From Chrysochromulina tobinii (lineage: Eukaryota; Haptophyta; Prymnesiales; Chrysochromulinaceae), in assembly GCA_001275005.1 (NCBI GenBank), contig JWZX01003092.1:1-47499 (forward strand): a DNA stretch of 47,499 bases, given 5' to 3'. The notes under the pieces were generated by a model that was not told the origin of the DNA, made no database searches, and saw only the letters and a list, made by a program, of their open reading frames with translations. The position numbers and the translations under genes were made by a program. How positions within the stretch are numbered: the stretch's first letter is position 1; every line of letters starts with the position of its first letter. This document shows, one piece after another, positions 37,588 to 47,179 of the stretch.

Positions 37588-37710
37588 CGGTGATGGTACG
37601 GGTATTCGTCTTCCGAGCTGTTCGAGTCAGCCCTGGGATCACACGCAGAGGTCCCTCGCTCGCGGCGTCGGCGCCAGTCGGAGTCGGGAGGTCGCAACAG
37701 ACCTCGAAAG

Positions 37711-37731
37711 TATACCGGTACCGGTACCGGT
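37711..37731. repeat. TACCGG short tandem repeat
   Basis: Three TACCGG units followed by TAAACTT form a near-palindromic CCGGTACCGG cluster in the 220-bp gap between the NLR-like gene start and the GT2 gene end. Confidence 0.6.
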
Positions 37732-37807
37732 AAACTTAATATGAAACGAGTTTTGGGGTGAGCCACGCCCGCGCCCAAAGAAACATCCATGTTTACATGT
37801 ACATGTA

Positions 37808-39277
37808 TCACGCGACGAACACGTCGGTGACCATCTCATCGATGTCCCGCACCTGTTCCTTAACCTTCCGGCGGATCTCCTCGCGTCCAAAGGCCCAGAC
37901 GCGCACCACCTTGCCACAGGCACCGCTGTCCGAGTGAGCTCCGTCACCTACGTCGTCCTCGTGCCTGGTGCGCTTGCTGCCTGCCGGAGCCGCCGGTGCC
38001 GGTATGCTGCTGTCGATGCAGAGCCTCGCGGCGAGGGGCAACGGCGCGTTGCCCTTCTTGCCCGGGACCCACGCGACCTCGACGACGTCGATGGCACGCC
38101 CATTCGGGTGCGCACGAAGGTCGGCTGCCCATCCGGAGAGTGTGGTGCCGACTGAGATCACCACGACGCGTTTGCAACCGTCGAGCGGTCCGCCGTGGCA
38201 CAAGAGGAAGTGAACTTTGATACGACGCAAGTTGCCGATCGAGAGCCGGCCGTGCGTGCGCGTGTGCTGGCGCGGGTGCTGGCGCCATCCGAAGAGCGGC
38301 TCGTCGCCCGACACCTTTCCACAGCGCCCGCCGATGTGGAAGAAAGTGAGCCACCACCACAAGTCCACCGGAGTATCGAGTTGGGCGCTGTGCGCTGCCT
38401 CCGAATCCTCAAGCTGGGCCTCTGCCGCTGAGGCCGACGTCTCCTGTGGGCTCGCGCTCTCCAAGGCACTCGCGCTCTCCAAGGGCCCATCGCGGTAGGC
38501 GCCACGCGTTGTCGCGAGCACCGCGTCCACCGCTGCACGCCGAAAGATGGCGGTCTGATGGAGCGCTGGGATCTCGATGAATCTCCCAGATGCCATCTGA
38601 GCGGGCGTGCACAGGCTGTTCTGCCACGCGGCGTACGCTTGCATGCCTGGCCGCTCCCACCCAATGAGCTCGATCAGGCAGCTCACGCCGTCCCACTCGG
38701 GATGCGCCTCCAGAAGCGCCAGCATCAGTGCGAACGCCTCCGGAGACGCACGCTCGTCATCTGACTCCATCTGGGCAATCAGCGAGGCACGCGCGTGCTG
38801 CAGCGCGAGCGTCATCGCCGCGCCCTGCCCACGATTTCTCCCGTCGGCCCGGCGCAGCAGCCGGAGCCGGTGCTCGGGTCGCGCCGCCGTCGCAACCTCG
38901 GCAGCACTAAGTGGCTCACACTTTTCGGGCGCAATTTTGGCGCCTGCGAAAGAGGGATGGTCGACGCCTTCGAGAGCACGCATAGGCTGACGCAGCGCTG
39001 GATTGAGCACGGCCTCATTGGGCTCCATTGGGGAAGATGCCGTCCCGACCGGCTCGTCACTCGCCCGCGTTGGACCCATAGCCTCGACGAGCTGCTGCAA
39101 GAAGGCGAGCGAGCCATCGGTGCCGCCATCAAAGGCGACGAGCAGCTCGATGGGAGCGTCATTGCGTAGGCGCTGCTTGAGCATGTCCCGGACGGCGAAT
39201 GTGAGCCACGGCATCGCGTCATACACTGGTAGTATGACCGAGAGAGTAGGCGTCGACCCGCACGACGAAGAGTGCAT
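37808..39277 (-). CDS. GT2-family glycosyltransferase, B3GNTL1-like
   Basis: The start is ATG 39277 (MHSSSCGSTPTLSVILPVYD); the frame extends upstream only to a GTG. The product is 489 residues. The N-terminal GT-A domain has the opening strand TLSVILPVYDAMPWL, the ELLVAFDGGTDGSLAFL loop, and the metal-binding acidic cluster in AQMESDDERASPEAF. A later WWWLTFFHIGG...FGWRQHPRQHTR segment resembles the acceptor and C-terminal motifs of B3GNTL1-type enzymes. A second domain (RVVVISVGTTLSGWAADLRA ... VRVWAFGREEIRRKVKEQ) ends in DEMVTDVFVA. That two-domain shape matches B3GNTL1-like proteins of animals and protists. No signal peptide is seen, so it is likely cytosolic. The sugar donor and acceptor are unknown. 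Confidence 0.7.
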   Translation of the reverse strand: MHSSSCGSTPTLSVILPVYDAMPWLTFAVRDMLKQRLRNDAPIELLVAFDGGTDGSLAFLQQLVEAMGPTRASDEPVGTASSPMEPNEAVLNPALRQPMRALEGVDHPSFAGAKIAPEKCEPLSAAEVATAARPEHRLRLLRRADGRNRGQGAAMTLALQHARASLIAQMESDDERASPEAFALMLALLEAHPEWDGVSCLIELIGWERPGMQAYAAWQNSLCTPAQMASGRFIEIPALHQTAIFRRAAVDAVLATTRGAYRDGPLESASALESASPQETSASAAEAQLEDSEAAHSAQLDTPVDLWWWLTFFHIGGRCGKVSGDEPLFGWRQHPRQHTRTHGRLSIGNLRRIKVHFLLCHGGPLDGCKRVVVISVGTTLSGWAADLRAHPNGRAIDVVEVAWVPGKKGNAPLPLAARLCIDSSIPAPAAPAGSKRTRHEDDVGDGAHSDSGACGKVVRVWAFGREEIRRKVKEQVRDIDEMVTDVFVA

Positions 39278-39292
39278 CCTGCAGACCTGCAC

Positions 39293-39640
39293 TTGATGTT
39301 GTGAACGTTAACACGAAAGACGCTTGTGAACTCTAACGGGTCTTAGATCTCGGAATGAGCGTTGATGGGTGGAACACTTTTCACCTCTCGCGATTCGCCT
39401 CTGAACTCGAGTGCCAAGTACCCGGTAAGAAGTAACAAACAGGGCCCAAGTAACCGAGGCGAGAGCCAGAGGAGAGAGGCCGATGCACTGACCTAGCTCA
39501 GTGCGAGCAGCTCCCTTTCCTGAGGCGCGAGGCGCGACCCCGCTCGCGCGCTACGTTTTTGTGGGCCGATCTCCCTGTCACGGGGCATGTGTATGCTCAG
39601 TAGCTTCCCTTGCTTGCTTGAAATGGATGACATGGAGAAC
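39293..39640. other. Gap with a dispersed-repeat fragment
   Basis: 39301-39323 matches 22 of 23 bases with the arm of the inverted repeat at 15106-15128 (GTGAACGTTAACACGAmAGAC). I see no gene in the rest of the interval. Confidence 0.55.
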
Positions 39641-40492
39641 TCATTTGCGAACTATCCATGAGTTCCATGCGATTTCACGGTATGTCACCTGGAGCTGTCG
39701 TGGGCATTCGCGCAAGTCTGGCGGACCGCCTATGCCATACTCCTCTGCTGCGCCATTGAAAAAGTCATCCACTGCGCCCTTAGTGGCCCGCCCGCTTTCA
39801 TCTACGGTACCATCACCGTTCAGTGTCCAGTTTTGACCTGATCCAGCAGGATCAATCCCAAACCTTCGCGTGTAGAAAGATGCAGCCCAAGGCGATGGCT
39901 TTGGTTCCTTCTGGGTAGTATAATCATGGCCCGCCATGATACCTCCTTGTCGTAGCTTTGGCCACCAAGTGGACAAGTCCTCCAGGACACCCTTTCGATC
40001 GTGCCGTGCATCAACATAAATGAAATCAAAGTGTGAGTCAGGATAGCGTTCAGCGCAACTTGTGGTGGTGTTAATGCACTGTGCGCCGTCTCGTGCATGG
40101 CCCAAGCTGATTTGGTCTTGCAGTCTTTTGAATGCCTCTGATTGGAATCGGTCCTGCACATGTTGCGCATGGTTGGCAGTATCCAGATAGTTAACAAGGT
40201 GCCGCCAGGTATCAACCTGCACATAGTAAGAGCACATGCGCCAGCCTTCCAAGGTAATGGTTGTGAATTCACCTCTTGCGACGCCAAGCTCGACACCTCT
40301 GCCCGTAAGTCCCAACTCTCTTAACAAGTGACCGATGTCGTCACGAAAGCGAACAGGTGGCAGCGGGTTCCGATAGACCCCTCGGCACCCCGAAGTGGCA
40401 TCCATACTGTGCATCCGAAAGATGATCCAGTACAGAACCATCCTGCGGGGATAGTTGTGCGATCTCAAATAGGACGAGGACTCGCATGCCAT
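39641..40492 (-). CDS. Class I SAM-dependent methyltransferase (Methyltransf_24-like)
   Basis: A 283-residue frame from the ATG at 40492. Motif I is GRGVELGVARGEFTTITL, followed by YYVQVDTW, where an Asp ends strand 2. The later strand FDFIYVDARHDRKGVLEDL and KLRQGGIMAGHDYT match Methyltransf_24-type enzymes, which methylate sugars, small molecules or protein side groups. The N-terminal 35 residues have no clear targeting signal and may be untranslated. Codon use is less GC-biased than in neighbouring genes (GAT, AAT and TTG are frequent), which may indicate a different origin, though I have not measured it. Confidence 0.7.
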   Translation of the reverse strand: MACESSSYLRSHNYPRRMVLYWIIFRMHSMDATSGCRGVYRNPLPPVRFRDDIGHLLRELGLTGRGVELGVARGEFTTITLEGWRMCSYYVQVDTWRHLVNYLDTANHAQHVQDRFQSEAFKRLQDQISLGHARDGAQCINTTTSCAERYPDSHFDFIYVDARHDRKGVLEDLSTWWPKLRQGGIMAGHDYTTQKEPKPSPWAASFYTRRFGIDPAGSGQNWTLNGDGTVDESGRATKGAVDDFFNGAAEEYGIGGPPDLRECPRQLQVTYREIAWNSWIVRK

Positions 40493-40937
40493 GGTCTATC
40501 GGGCATGGGGGAGGCTTTGCGCGACAGGATCGCGCGTGTTTGCGAGTCGCGGGAACTGTCGCGAGATGACCGTCGCAATTCGCGTCATATCGGCACACTC
40601 ACACGGAAAAGAGTGGGAGAGGCGAGAGGCGTGATGTGGGACTGTGGGGAAATACCGGGTAGGCGTACGGGGTTCGTCTGCTCTTACGGGGGTCAGGTGA
40701 TTCGGTACGTGGAGCGCACATCGTAACCGCCATTCTGATTCTCTCAGATTCGCTATCTTCTCCCGAAGCCAGTGTGTCGCGGTGGTCCGAAAGGGGCATA
40801 ATATGGAAAGGGGAGCGCGGCTTACTACATTAGGTCGTTCTGGGATCTCTCGTCATTCAATTGGTGCGACAAACTCTGACGGACCACGCGGAATATAAGG
40901 GATTTTCTCTCGTGCGCTCGTCGCTCATACAGATTCC
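40493..40937. other. Intergenic region, nothing recognised
   Basis: This stretch lies between the 5' end of the methyltransferase gene and the 3' end of the SART3-like gene. One plus-strand frame crosses it but has no motif and overlaps the opposite gene. I see no RNA gene or repeat. Confidence 0.4.
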
Positions 40938-43880
40938 TCACTTGCTTTCGGCAGAATGAGATTCACCTCCCTCTGAGGACGACATCATCAGACGCCTGAT
41001 TTGCTCGTTGGTCAGACCCGGCTCGCCCTCGGCCCTCTCGCAACCACCTGCACAGGCCGCTGGCGCCGCTCGCTCTGCGCCGCCTCCGCGACCGGCGCCC
41101 GTCCCACGCCCGGGCTTGGCGGCCGGCGCACCGCCCGCGCGGCTCGTCTTGAGCGCCCGCGGAACAAGCATGCCCGCCGGCTTTGGGGCGCCGAGTTGGG
41201 CGGCCGCTGGCTTGGGGGCGCCGTGTTGGTCGGCCACTGGCTTGGGGGCGCCGTGTTGGGCGGCCGCCGGCTTTGGGGCCGCCGCTGGCGTAGGCGTGTC
41301 GCCCGCCGGAGCCGTCGCCGCTGGCGTGCTACGGGCAGCCGCCGGCGCGGCGGCGTTTGCAGTGGGCGAGGCGCCGGCCGCCGCAGCAGCGACGCGCGCA
41401 CGAGAGGCAGCGGCGCGCGCGGCGGCAACTGTATAGCCTGGCTCGGCTGCACTAGTGTCGGCTCGGCTGGCACTTGCCGACGACCGTTTGGCTCGCTTGG
41501 CCGGCGCTTCGCCTTCTTTGCTGTAGGCGGCTTCCTTATTTGGGTCTCGATCCGCTGCCTTGTTTGGGTCTCCGAGACCGGTGCTGTCGCCGCTGCCCTC
41601 AGCGCCACCCGCGCCAACGTCCTCGCCCTCGTCCGCAGCCTGAGCCACCTCCCGCGCCTCCATTCTTTTGGCCTTGCGCTTCTGCTTCCCGAGCTGGTTG
41701 TGAGCCGCGCGCTTGGCCGCGCGTGCCTCGTCGTCCGCCATCGCACTCTGCAGGGCGAGCTGCTGTTGCAGATGCTCCTGCTGCGACCGTTGAAGGCGAC
41801 GCGTCCAGAGAACGCGCACGCGCGCGGCGCACCGCCCCTCGGCATCGCGCAGCTGCTCGAGCGTGCCACAGCACCCTTCCCAGCCGACGTAGGCGGCCTG
41901 GAGAGTCATCGTCTGCTCGAGATCGCTGAGCTTGCCGAGGGCGCGCCGGTAGACGCCGCGCGCCCTCTCGGGCGTACCGAATCTCCGCTCGAGCTCCGCG
42001 AGCTCAGTCCAGATCGCGGCGAGCTCGCACGCGGGTGGGTGGTTCAACAGCGGCTCGGCGAGCGCGCGCGCCTCTTCGATGGAGCCGAGGGTCTCAGCCT
42101 CGATGTGCATCCAGAGACGCGGCACTGTCGCCTCCGGGTCAGCCTCGTACAGATGATACGCGCGGTAGGCGAGCACGAGGTCGCGGGCGGCGCGCACCGA
42201 CTTCACAACCTCGGCCGCCTGACCCGCCCCCAACTGTGTGAACGTCGCCGGAGCATCCGCCGGCGGTGGCCGGCGCGGTGGCGGCGGCGCCATCGATGCT
42301 GGGGGCGGTGCCGCCGGCGCCTCGCCCGCACGTTTCAGCGCGCTTGCCGCGCGGCGGCGCTGGTACTGAGAGTAAGTGATGAGGAGCCGTAAGTACGCAT
42401 TGCCGCCGTAGGCGGCCGCACCCGCCGCGGCAGCTAGCTCAAGCTCTCCCTCGCCGCCCTCCTCGCCGTCGCCGCCGTCGCCGCCGCCGCCGCCGCCGTC
42501 GCCGCCGCCGCCGCCGCCGTCGCCGCCTCCATTCCCGCCGTCGGCGTCTCGCGCACTGACAGCGGCTGCTCCCGGCAGGCCCATCGGCGCGAGCGCGGCC
42601 CCGAGCGCGCTCTCGAAGCTGCTCTTGAGCTCCTCGGGCGGCGCGCGCGCGTGCTCGAGCGCGCGTAGCCGTTCGACCCATAGCCCCGTCGCCTCCGGGC
42701 AGCAGCGCACGGCGCGCGCGCTCACCTCCCGCAGCACCTCCCCACTCGGCAACGAGTTCCAGACGAACCGTAGGTAACGACCCCACACCCAGGCGCACGC
42801 GTGTAACGGCCGGCCGGTTTCGTCAAGCTCGCCTGGACATAGGAGCCGCTCGTAAAGCAGCCGCACGCGCCACGGGTCTGCCGTCCCCTCGAGCTCCAGG
42901 TACTGAGCCCAGAGCTCCCACACGCCACCGAAGGCCGCGCCACTGCCCCATGGATCCGGATTGACGGAACCGGCGCGGGCCGCGCGCTTGCGTGCGGCCG
43001 CTAGGCGCATCTCAAGCTTGCGCCGCCGGCCAGCCTCGCGACGTGCCTGCTCGGCGCTCTTGGCGAGCGTCGCCACGAGCGCTGCCGTCGGCTTCGTCTC
43101 GGGCGCGAGCGCATCAAGCGTTGTCGCGAGAGCGCCGTACCGGCGCTGCACGGCCTCGAGCTCGAAGGTGGGCACCCCGAGGCATCGCGTGTACAGTCGG
43201 CGCACACGCTCCGCCCTGCTCGCGCGTCGGCGCCCGTCCCGAGCAGCCGCAGCTCGAGCACCTCGTATGTGCACCACAGCAAGCCACCCTCACTCACATG
43301 CAGACCCGCCGGGCCTAGGGCCGATGAGGATGCGTCCACGCCCGTGCCCGTTAGGGCAGCCTCGAGGGCGGCGCGCACGGCGGCGGCGCCGCTTGAGGCA
43401 GCCTCGGTCAGAGCGGCCGCCGCCGGTGCGCTCGGGCTGGCCGCTAGCTGCTCCACCAGCGCCGTGGCCGCCGCCGCCGCCGCAGCAGCAGCAGCGGCGG
43501 CGTCGATCAGGTCGTCGTCGCCGCCGTTGTCGGGTAGGAGGCCAGGCGCATCGAGGCGCGCGACGTGCCGAACATAGCACAGCCAGAGTGGTACGCTCAG
43601 ATGATCGCGGCACGCGCGAAGGCACAGCGCTTTGAGCGCTTCGGCCTCGGCGGCCGTGCGTGCGAGCCGTGCCTCGTCACTGATCCACTCGAGCCACACG
43701 GCATCATCGAGCGGGCAGAAGCTCGCCGCGAGCTGTTCTCGCGCCGCACGCACACCATCGAGATCAGCCTGCCCATTGAGGAGTGTCGCTAGCCGTAAGA
43801 GCTGCGCCTGCGTTGGTGCGGCGGTGGCGAGCGCCTCTCGGATGGCAGCAATCTCGGAGGCGGCAGCAGCGTCGTCAACA

Positions 43881-43959
<79 letters not shown>

Positions 43960-44062
43960 TGCCGTCATTATCATCTTCGTCGTCGTCGCCGTCGTCATTG
44001 CCATCCTCCTCCTCACCGTCTTCTTCCATATCCTCGACCTCCTCGACCGCAGCCGTAGCCAT
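40938..44062 (-). CDS. SART3: SART3/Prp24-like U4/U6 recycling factor without RRMs (one frame break)
   Basis: The start is ATG 44062. The first frame runs to about 43222, and the rest of the protein continues in another frame to 40938. One missing G in the run at 43211-43220 would join RLLGTGADARAG to AERVRRLYTRCLGVP. The total is about 1040 residues. An acidic poly-Asp start is followed by HAT (half-a-TPR) repeats, with the SART3-type GLHVSEGGLLWCTYE, then VPRLWMHIEAETLGSIEEAR and ELAELERRFGTPERARGVYR. A Lys/Arg-rich helix (HNQLGKQKRKAKRMEA) follows, as in SART3. The C-terminus ends with GLTNEQIRRLMM, resembling the LSm-interaction motif. The expected two RRMs between these parts are absent. 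Ala/Pro-rich repeats replace them. The role is spliceosomal U4/U6 snRNP reassembly in the nucleus. Confidence 0.75.
41160..41290 (-). repeat. 27-30 bp repeats encoding GAPKPAAAQ
   Basis: Four adjacent copies encode variants of APKPAAAQHG in the low-complexity C-terminal part of the SART3-like protein, where RRMs would be expected. Confidence 0.7.
42461..42535 (-). repeat. GGC/GAC microsatellite encoding GGGGGGD tracts
   Basis: GCC and GTC triplets on the plus strand encode Gly runs broken by Asp in a disordered loop between HAT repeats of the SART3-like protein. Confidence 0.8.
43881..43959 (-). repeat. (GAC)n microsatellite encoding poly-Asp
   Basis: A pure run of about 26 TCG/CGT triplets on the plus strand gives a poly-aspartate tract near the N-terminus of the SART3-like protein. 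Length polymorphism is likely. Confidence 0.95.
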
Positions 44063-44311
44063 CGTCGTATCCTTTCACGGCCCCAATTCACAGCACTGTA
44101 AGGTTCCCTGTCAGCTTGGAAGCAGCGCAGCGCAAGCAACCGCGTAGGTTACGTTTACGGTACTTTGCCAATGAATACAATCGCAAATCTACTCCAAATC
44201 TCAGGGAAACACAGCGGCAGACCCTTGTTGGCCAGCCGCGATTTTGTGTTTATTCTGAGTGTGCACCCAGACGCGTACATGCGATGTTGTAGAGCTATCA
44301 CATTGGCCGCT

Positions 44312-47179
44312 TCACTCTTCTTTGTCCCATACCTTATGTTCGAAGCCTTCAACCTCTCCCGCCAGATGTCCCTTCTTCCAGCTCGCTTTGAAGCGATCTT
44401 CATCATGAGAGGGGCCGCCCGTCGCAAGAAGCAGGAAATCCATCTTCTGAGCCGGGGTCATCTCCCGATCCTTTTCCGTATCCCACAGCAGCTGGACCTC
44501 GCTGTAACCCGAGCCTCGGTGATCGATAAGTTCATTGGCTTTGTCCATCAAATGCTTGAGGATGCCGTCGGCATTCTTCTTGCTGAATCGGGCGCGAATC
44601 GACTTGACGAAAGCGGCGCTTAAGTGTGGCCGTCGGATGAGCTCATTGGTCTTTTGATTCAGTTCCCTGAAGATGCGGGGGCAAGAGCGCGAGAAATGAG
44701 CCGAACGACAGGTTTGCATTCATGTTTCAAAAGGCAAGGCAGCTGCGCACGGCTTTTGCTCTTCATCCTCCTCGCGGATGCGGTAGTACTTCCCGTTTTT
44801 CGACACGAATGCGTGGTCCGGCTCGAATTGGGGATCGCGTATTAACCTAGATTCCGAGTTGTAAAGGGTTAGCTGCCAATTCTCCATCTCATAAAAGAGC
44901 TCTTCTTGAAGAAGAGCTTCAGCGTCGTTCCGAGGCCATTCGCCATTGATCGCAATCTTGAAGCCGAATTTCCTCAACTGCGTTCGCGACAGCTCTCCAG
45001 GCTTATGAATTTGGAAGCGGCTCTGGATGTTGATCTCTGGATCGTCGAACGCCTTCTTGACACTCTCGTTTTTGAGTAGAGCCTGCTCGAGCACCCCCAT
45101 CGCCCGCTTCAACTCATGGTCTTCGGCGATTATTCGCCACACGTCGGTTTCGGTTAAGAGACCGCCACAAATTTCTGGTTCGGTCTGCATCTTCTCCTTC
45201 GCTGCGGCTGCCTCTTTCTCCATCTTCTCCTTCGCTGCGGCTGCCTCTTTCTCCTTGGCTTCCACTAGCTTCCACAGCTGTCTGTTCTTTTCTTCGTTAT
45301 CCGCTTGAAGATCCTTGAAGCGGCGCTCGATCTCGCGCTGCGCAGCGGCCTGCGCCTCCGTCTGCGCCTGCGCAGCTATCTGCATCTTCTCGACCTCACA
45401 CATGCGCCGCTGCTCTTGGATCACCTTGGCCATTTCGCGCTCCCTGTGGGCAAACAACACCTTGACGGAATGCAGCTCGTTTTGTGTGTTGCGCCAGTGC
45501 ATCTCCAAGCCACGGAGTCTTTGAGCCTCCCGATCTTTCTCGCAGATGATACCGAACGTCTGCGCGCCAAACGCATCTATCAGCTGCTGCTGCGCCTCGA
45601 GTTGCCGCCTCTCCTCCGCCTCGAGCGCTCGCTTCGCCTCGATGCGCGTCTGCTCGAGATTCTTATGCATCTCATCCTTTTCAGCCTGGAGTGCCCTGTT
45701 CAGCGCCAAACATTCATCGCGCTCCAGCTCCGTGGCCTTGAGCTGCTGCTGCTCTTGGACGAGCGTGCGTTTGGCAAGATCGCGCTCTTGAGCGACCTTC
45801 TGGGTTCTCTCCGTCTGCTTGGCCTTTTCATCCGCCTTGAGGCGAGGTACGAACGTGTCTCGGAGCATCTTTTCGGCCCAGCCGGGCGTGTTTTGCTTCC
45901 ACTTGTTGAGATCCTCGAACAGCACGAGCTGCGCAGCCCGGCCCTCAGGACGAGTCGTGTGCTCTTCCTCGAGGCTGCACGCGCGCTCAAAGGCCGCATG
46001 GTTGTCGTCGCTCTCGGTCTTGAATGCCAAAATGGCTTCGCCCTGGAAGCCAGGTCTATAAATCGGAAAGGCCTGCGAGGGAAGCCATTTCTTGAACATC
46101 TCCTTGAGCTTAGCGGGGGAGCACACATCGGTGCGCAGGCCTGTAATCTTGACGAGCGGCGGCCACGCGATTTCGATCTTTGGCTGCGCTTGTGCGACGG
46201 GGGCGCGCGGCAGCTGCGGCGCTAGAGCCTGCCACTGATCGCCCTTCAGATGAGTGAGCAACACAAGGTGCAGCTGCTCTTCCTCAGCATACTTCTCCCA
46301 GGCCTTTGCGTTCTTGGGCGGATTGCGGCCGATCTGTGCTGTCTTGCCGCCGGTCTGACAGCCACAATGCTGAATAAGTGGCGACGACCCGTTGGTTGCT
46401 TGGAAGTGATTGGGCGGGTTCAGATCGTGCGCTTTGCACTGAGCATGCCCGCCCACCGTATGTGGCGAGGTCGGGTTCACACAGATGTCGAAACCCGACA
46501 AGTCCCGGAGCTTGCGGTACAGCTGCTCATCCGCTCCGTACATGAAGGCCAAGCCCTCGCGGCTGAATGGGCAGGATCGGCGTCCACCCAATCCACCTGC
46601 TTTGCCAGGAGGACAAGGGATCGTCTTACGCAGCAGCTCGAGCAGTACATCTTGCCAATGTTCCTTCTCGCCTGCTGGCGCGGCTGAGGTCTGGCACCCT
46701 TCTGAGAAGACCCTTTGGGGCATGGGCTCGTCAGCCTTTGGACGTTGAGACATGTTGGGCATCACGTCTTCGTCGTCTTCCACACCTTCAATGAATATGG
46801 ATCCTTGTCGAGGAACTGCAGCTAATGAAGGCGGTGCCGCAGGAGCAATCCCTTGAAGCTCTTGACGGTCAGTCCTCTCGCATTGCCCATCGCCACGCCC
46901 GCCTCTATCCTCTCGCTCACAGTGGTAATCGCGCTCATCCCGGTCGTAATCGCGCCGGCCAAAGTCGCGCCGGTCATCGTCGCGCCGGTCGACGTAATCG
47001 CGTCTGTCAGAAACGCGTCTATCATATTCACTGTCTCTCCGATCCACATCTCGTCGATCGCGATGGCCGTAGTCACGGTCGCGGCGGTCATCGTTGCGGT
47101 CGCGGCGGTCATCGTTGCGGTCGCGGCGGTCGTAGCCCCAATCACGGCTGTCGTAGCCACGGCGGCCGTCGTCGCTCAT
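44312..47179 (-). CDS. XS-domain coiled-coil protein, SGS3-like (2 exons)
   Basis: Exon 1 is 47179-44751 and exon 2 is 44666-44312, giving 927 residues. Unspliced, exon 1 reads into a TGA at 44722-44720 and the same frame continues directly after it. A GT-AG intron at 44750-44667 (84 nt) removes the stop in phase (EEQKP-ELNQKTNE). The N-terminus is about 90 residues of Asp/Arg dipeptide repeats, as in RNA-binding proteins. A Cys/His-containing region (residues ~185-275) may be a zinc finger. Residues ~336-430 (IEIAWPPLVKITGLRT, KLKEMFKKWLPS, FPIYRPGFQGEAILAF, FERACSLEEEH) resemble the XS domain of plant SGS3. A coiled coil spans ~450-700. The C-terminal ~230 residues are unrecognised. By analogy it may bind RNA in silencing. 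Moderately sure. Confidence 0.65.
44667..44750 (-). other. 84-nt GT-AG intron containing an in-frame stop
   Basis: The donor is GTGCGCAG and the acceptor CATCTTCAG. The length is a multiple of three, so splicing in or out changes only whether the TGA at 44722 is read. Retention would give a shorter protein ending KPCAAALPFET. The exon end (GAGCAAAAGCC) and the downstream exon start (GAATCAAAAGACC) are similar, but the match is weaker than at the NLR-like gene. Confidence 0.75.

Noticed and set aside
43211-43225. Programmed ribosomal frameshift in the SART3-like gene
   Set aside because: No slippery heptamer or clear downstream structure is seen. A missing G in a G/C run explains the change more simply.
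43783-44058. Poly-Arg and poly-Ser frames over the trinucleotide repeat
   Set aside because: They are other frames of the poly-Asp microsatellite in the SART3-like gene.
44720-44722. Stop-codon readthrough or TGA recoding
   Set aside because: The same frame continues after TGA, but a canonical GT-AG intron of 84 nt removes the stop in phase, which is simpler. No selenocysteine signal was seen.
45305-46225. Plus-strand 306-codon Leu/Arg-rich open frame
   Set aside because: It is the complement of the XS-protein coiled coil. Leu/Arg richness is the antisense image of Glu/Lys/Arg helices.
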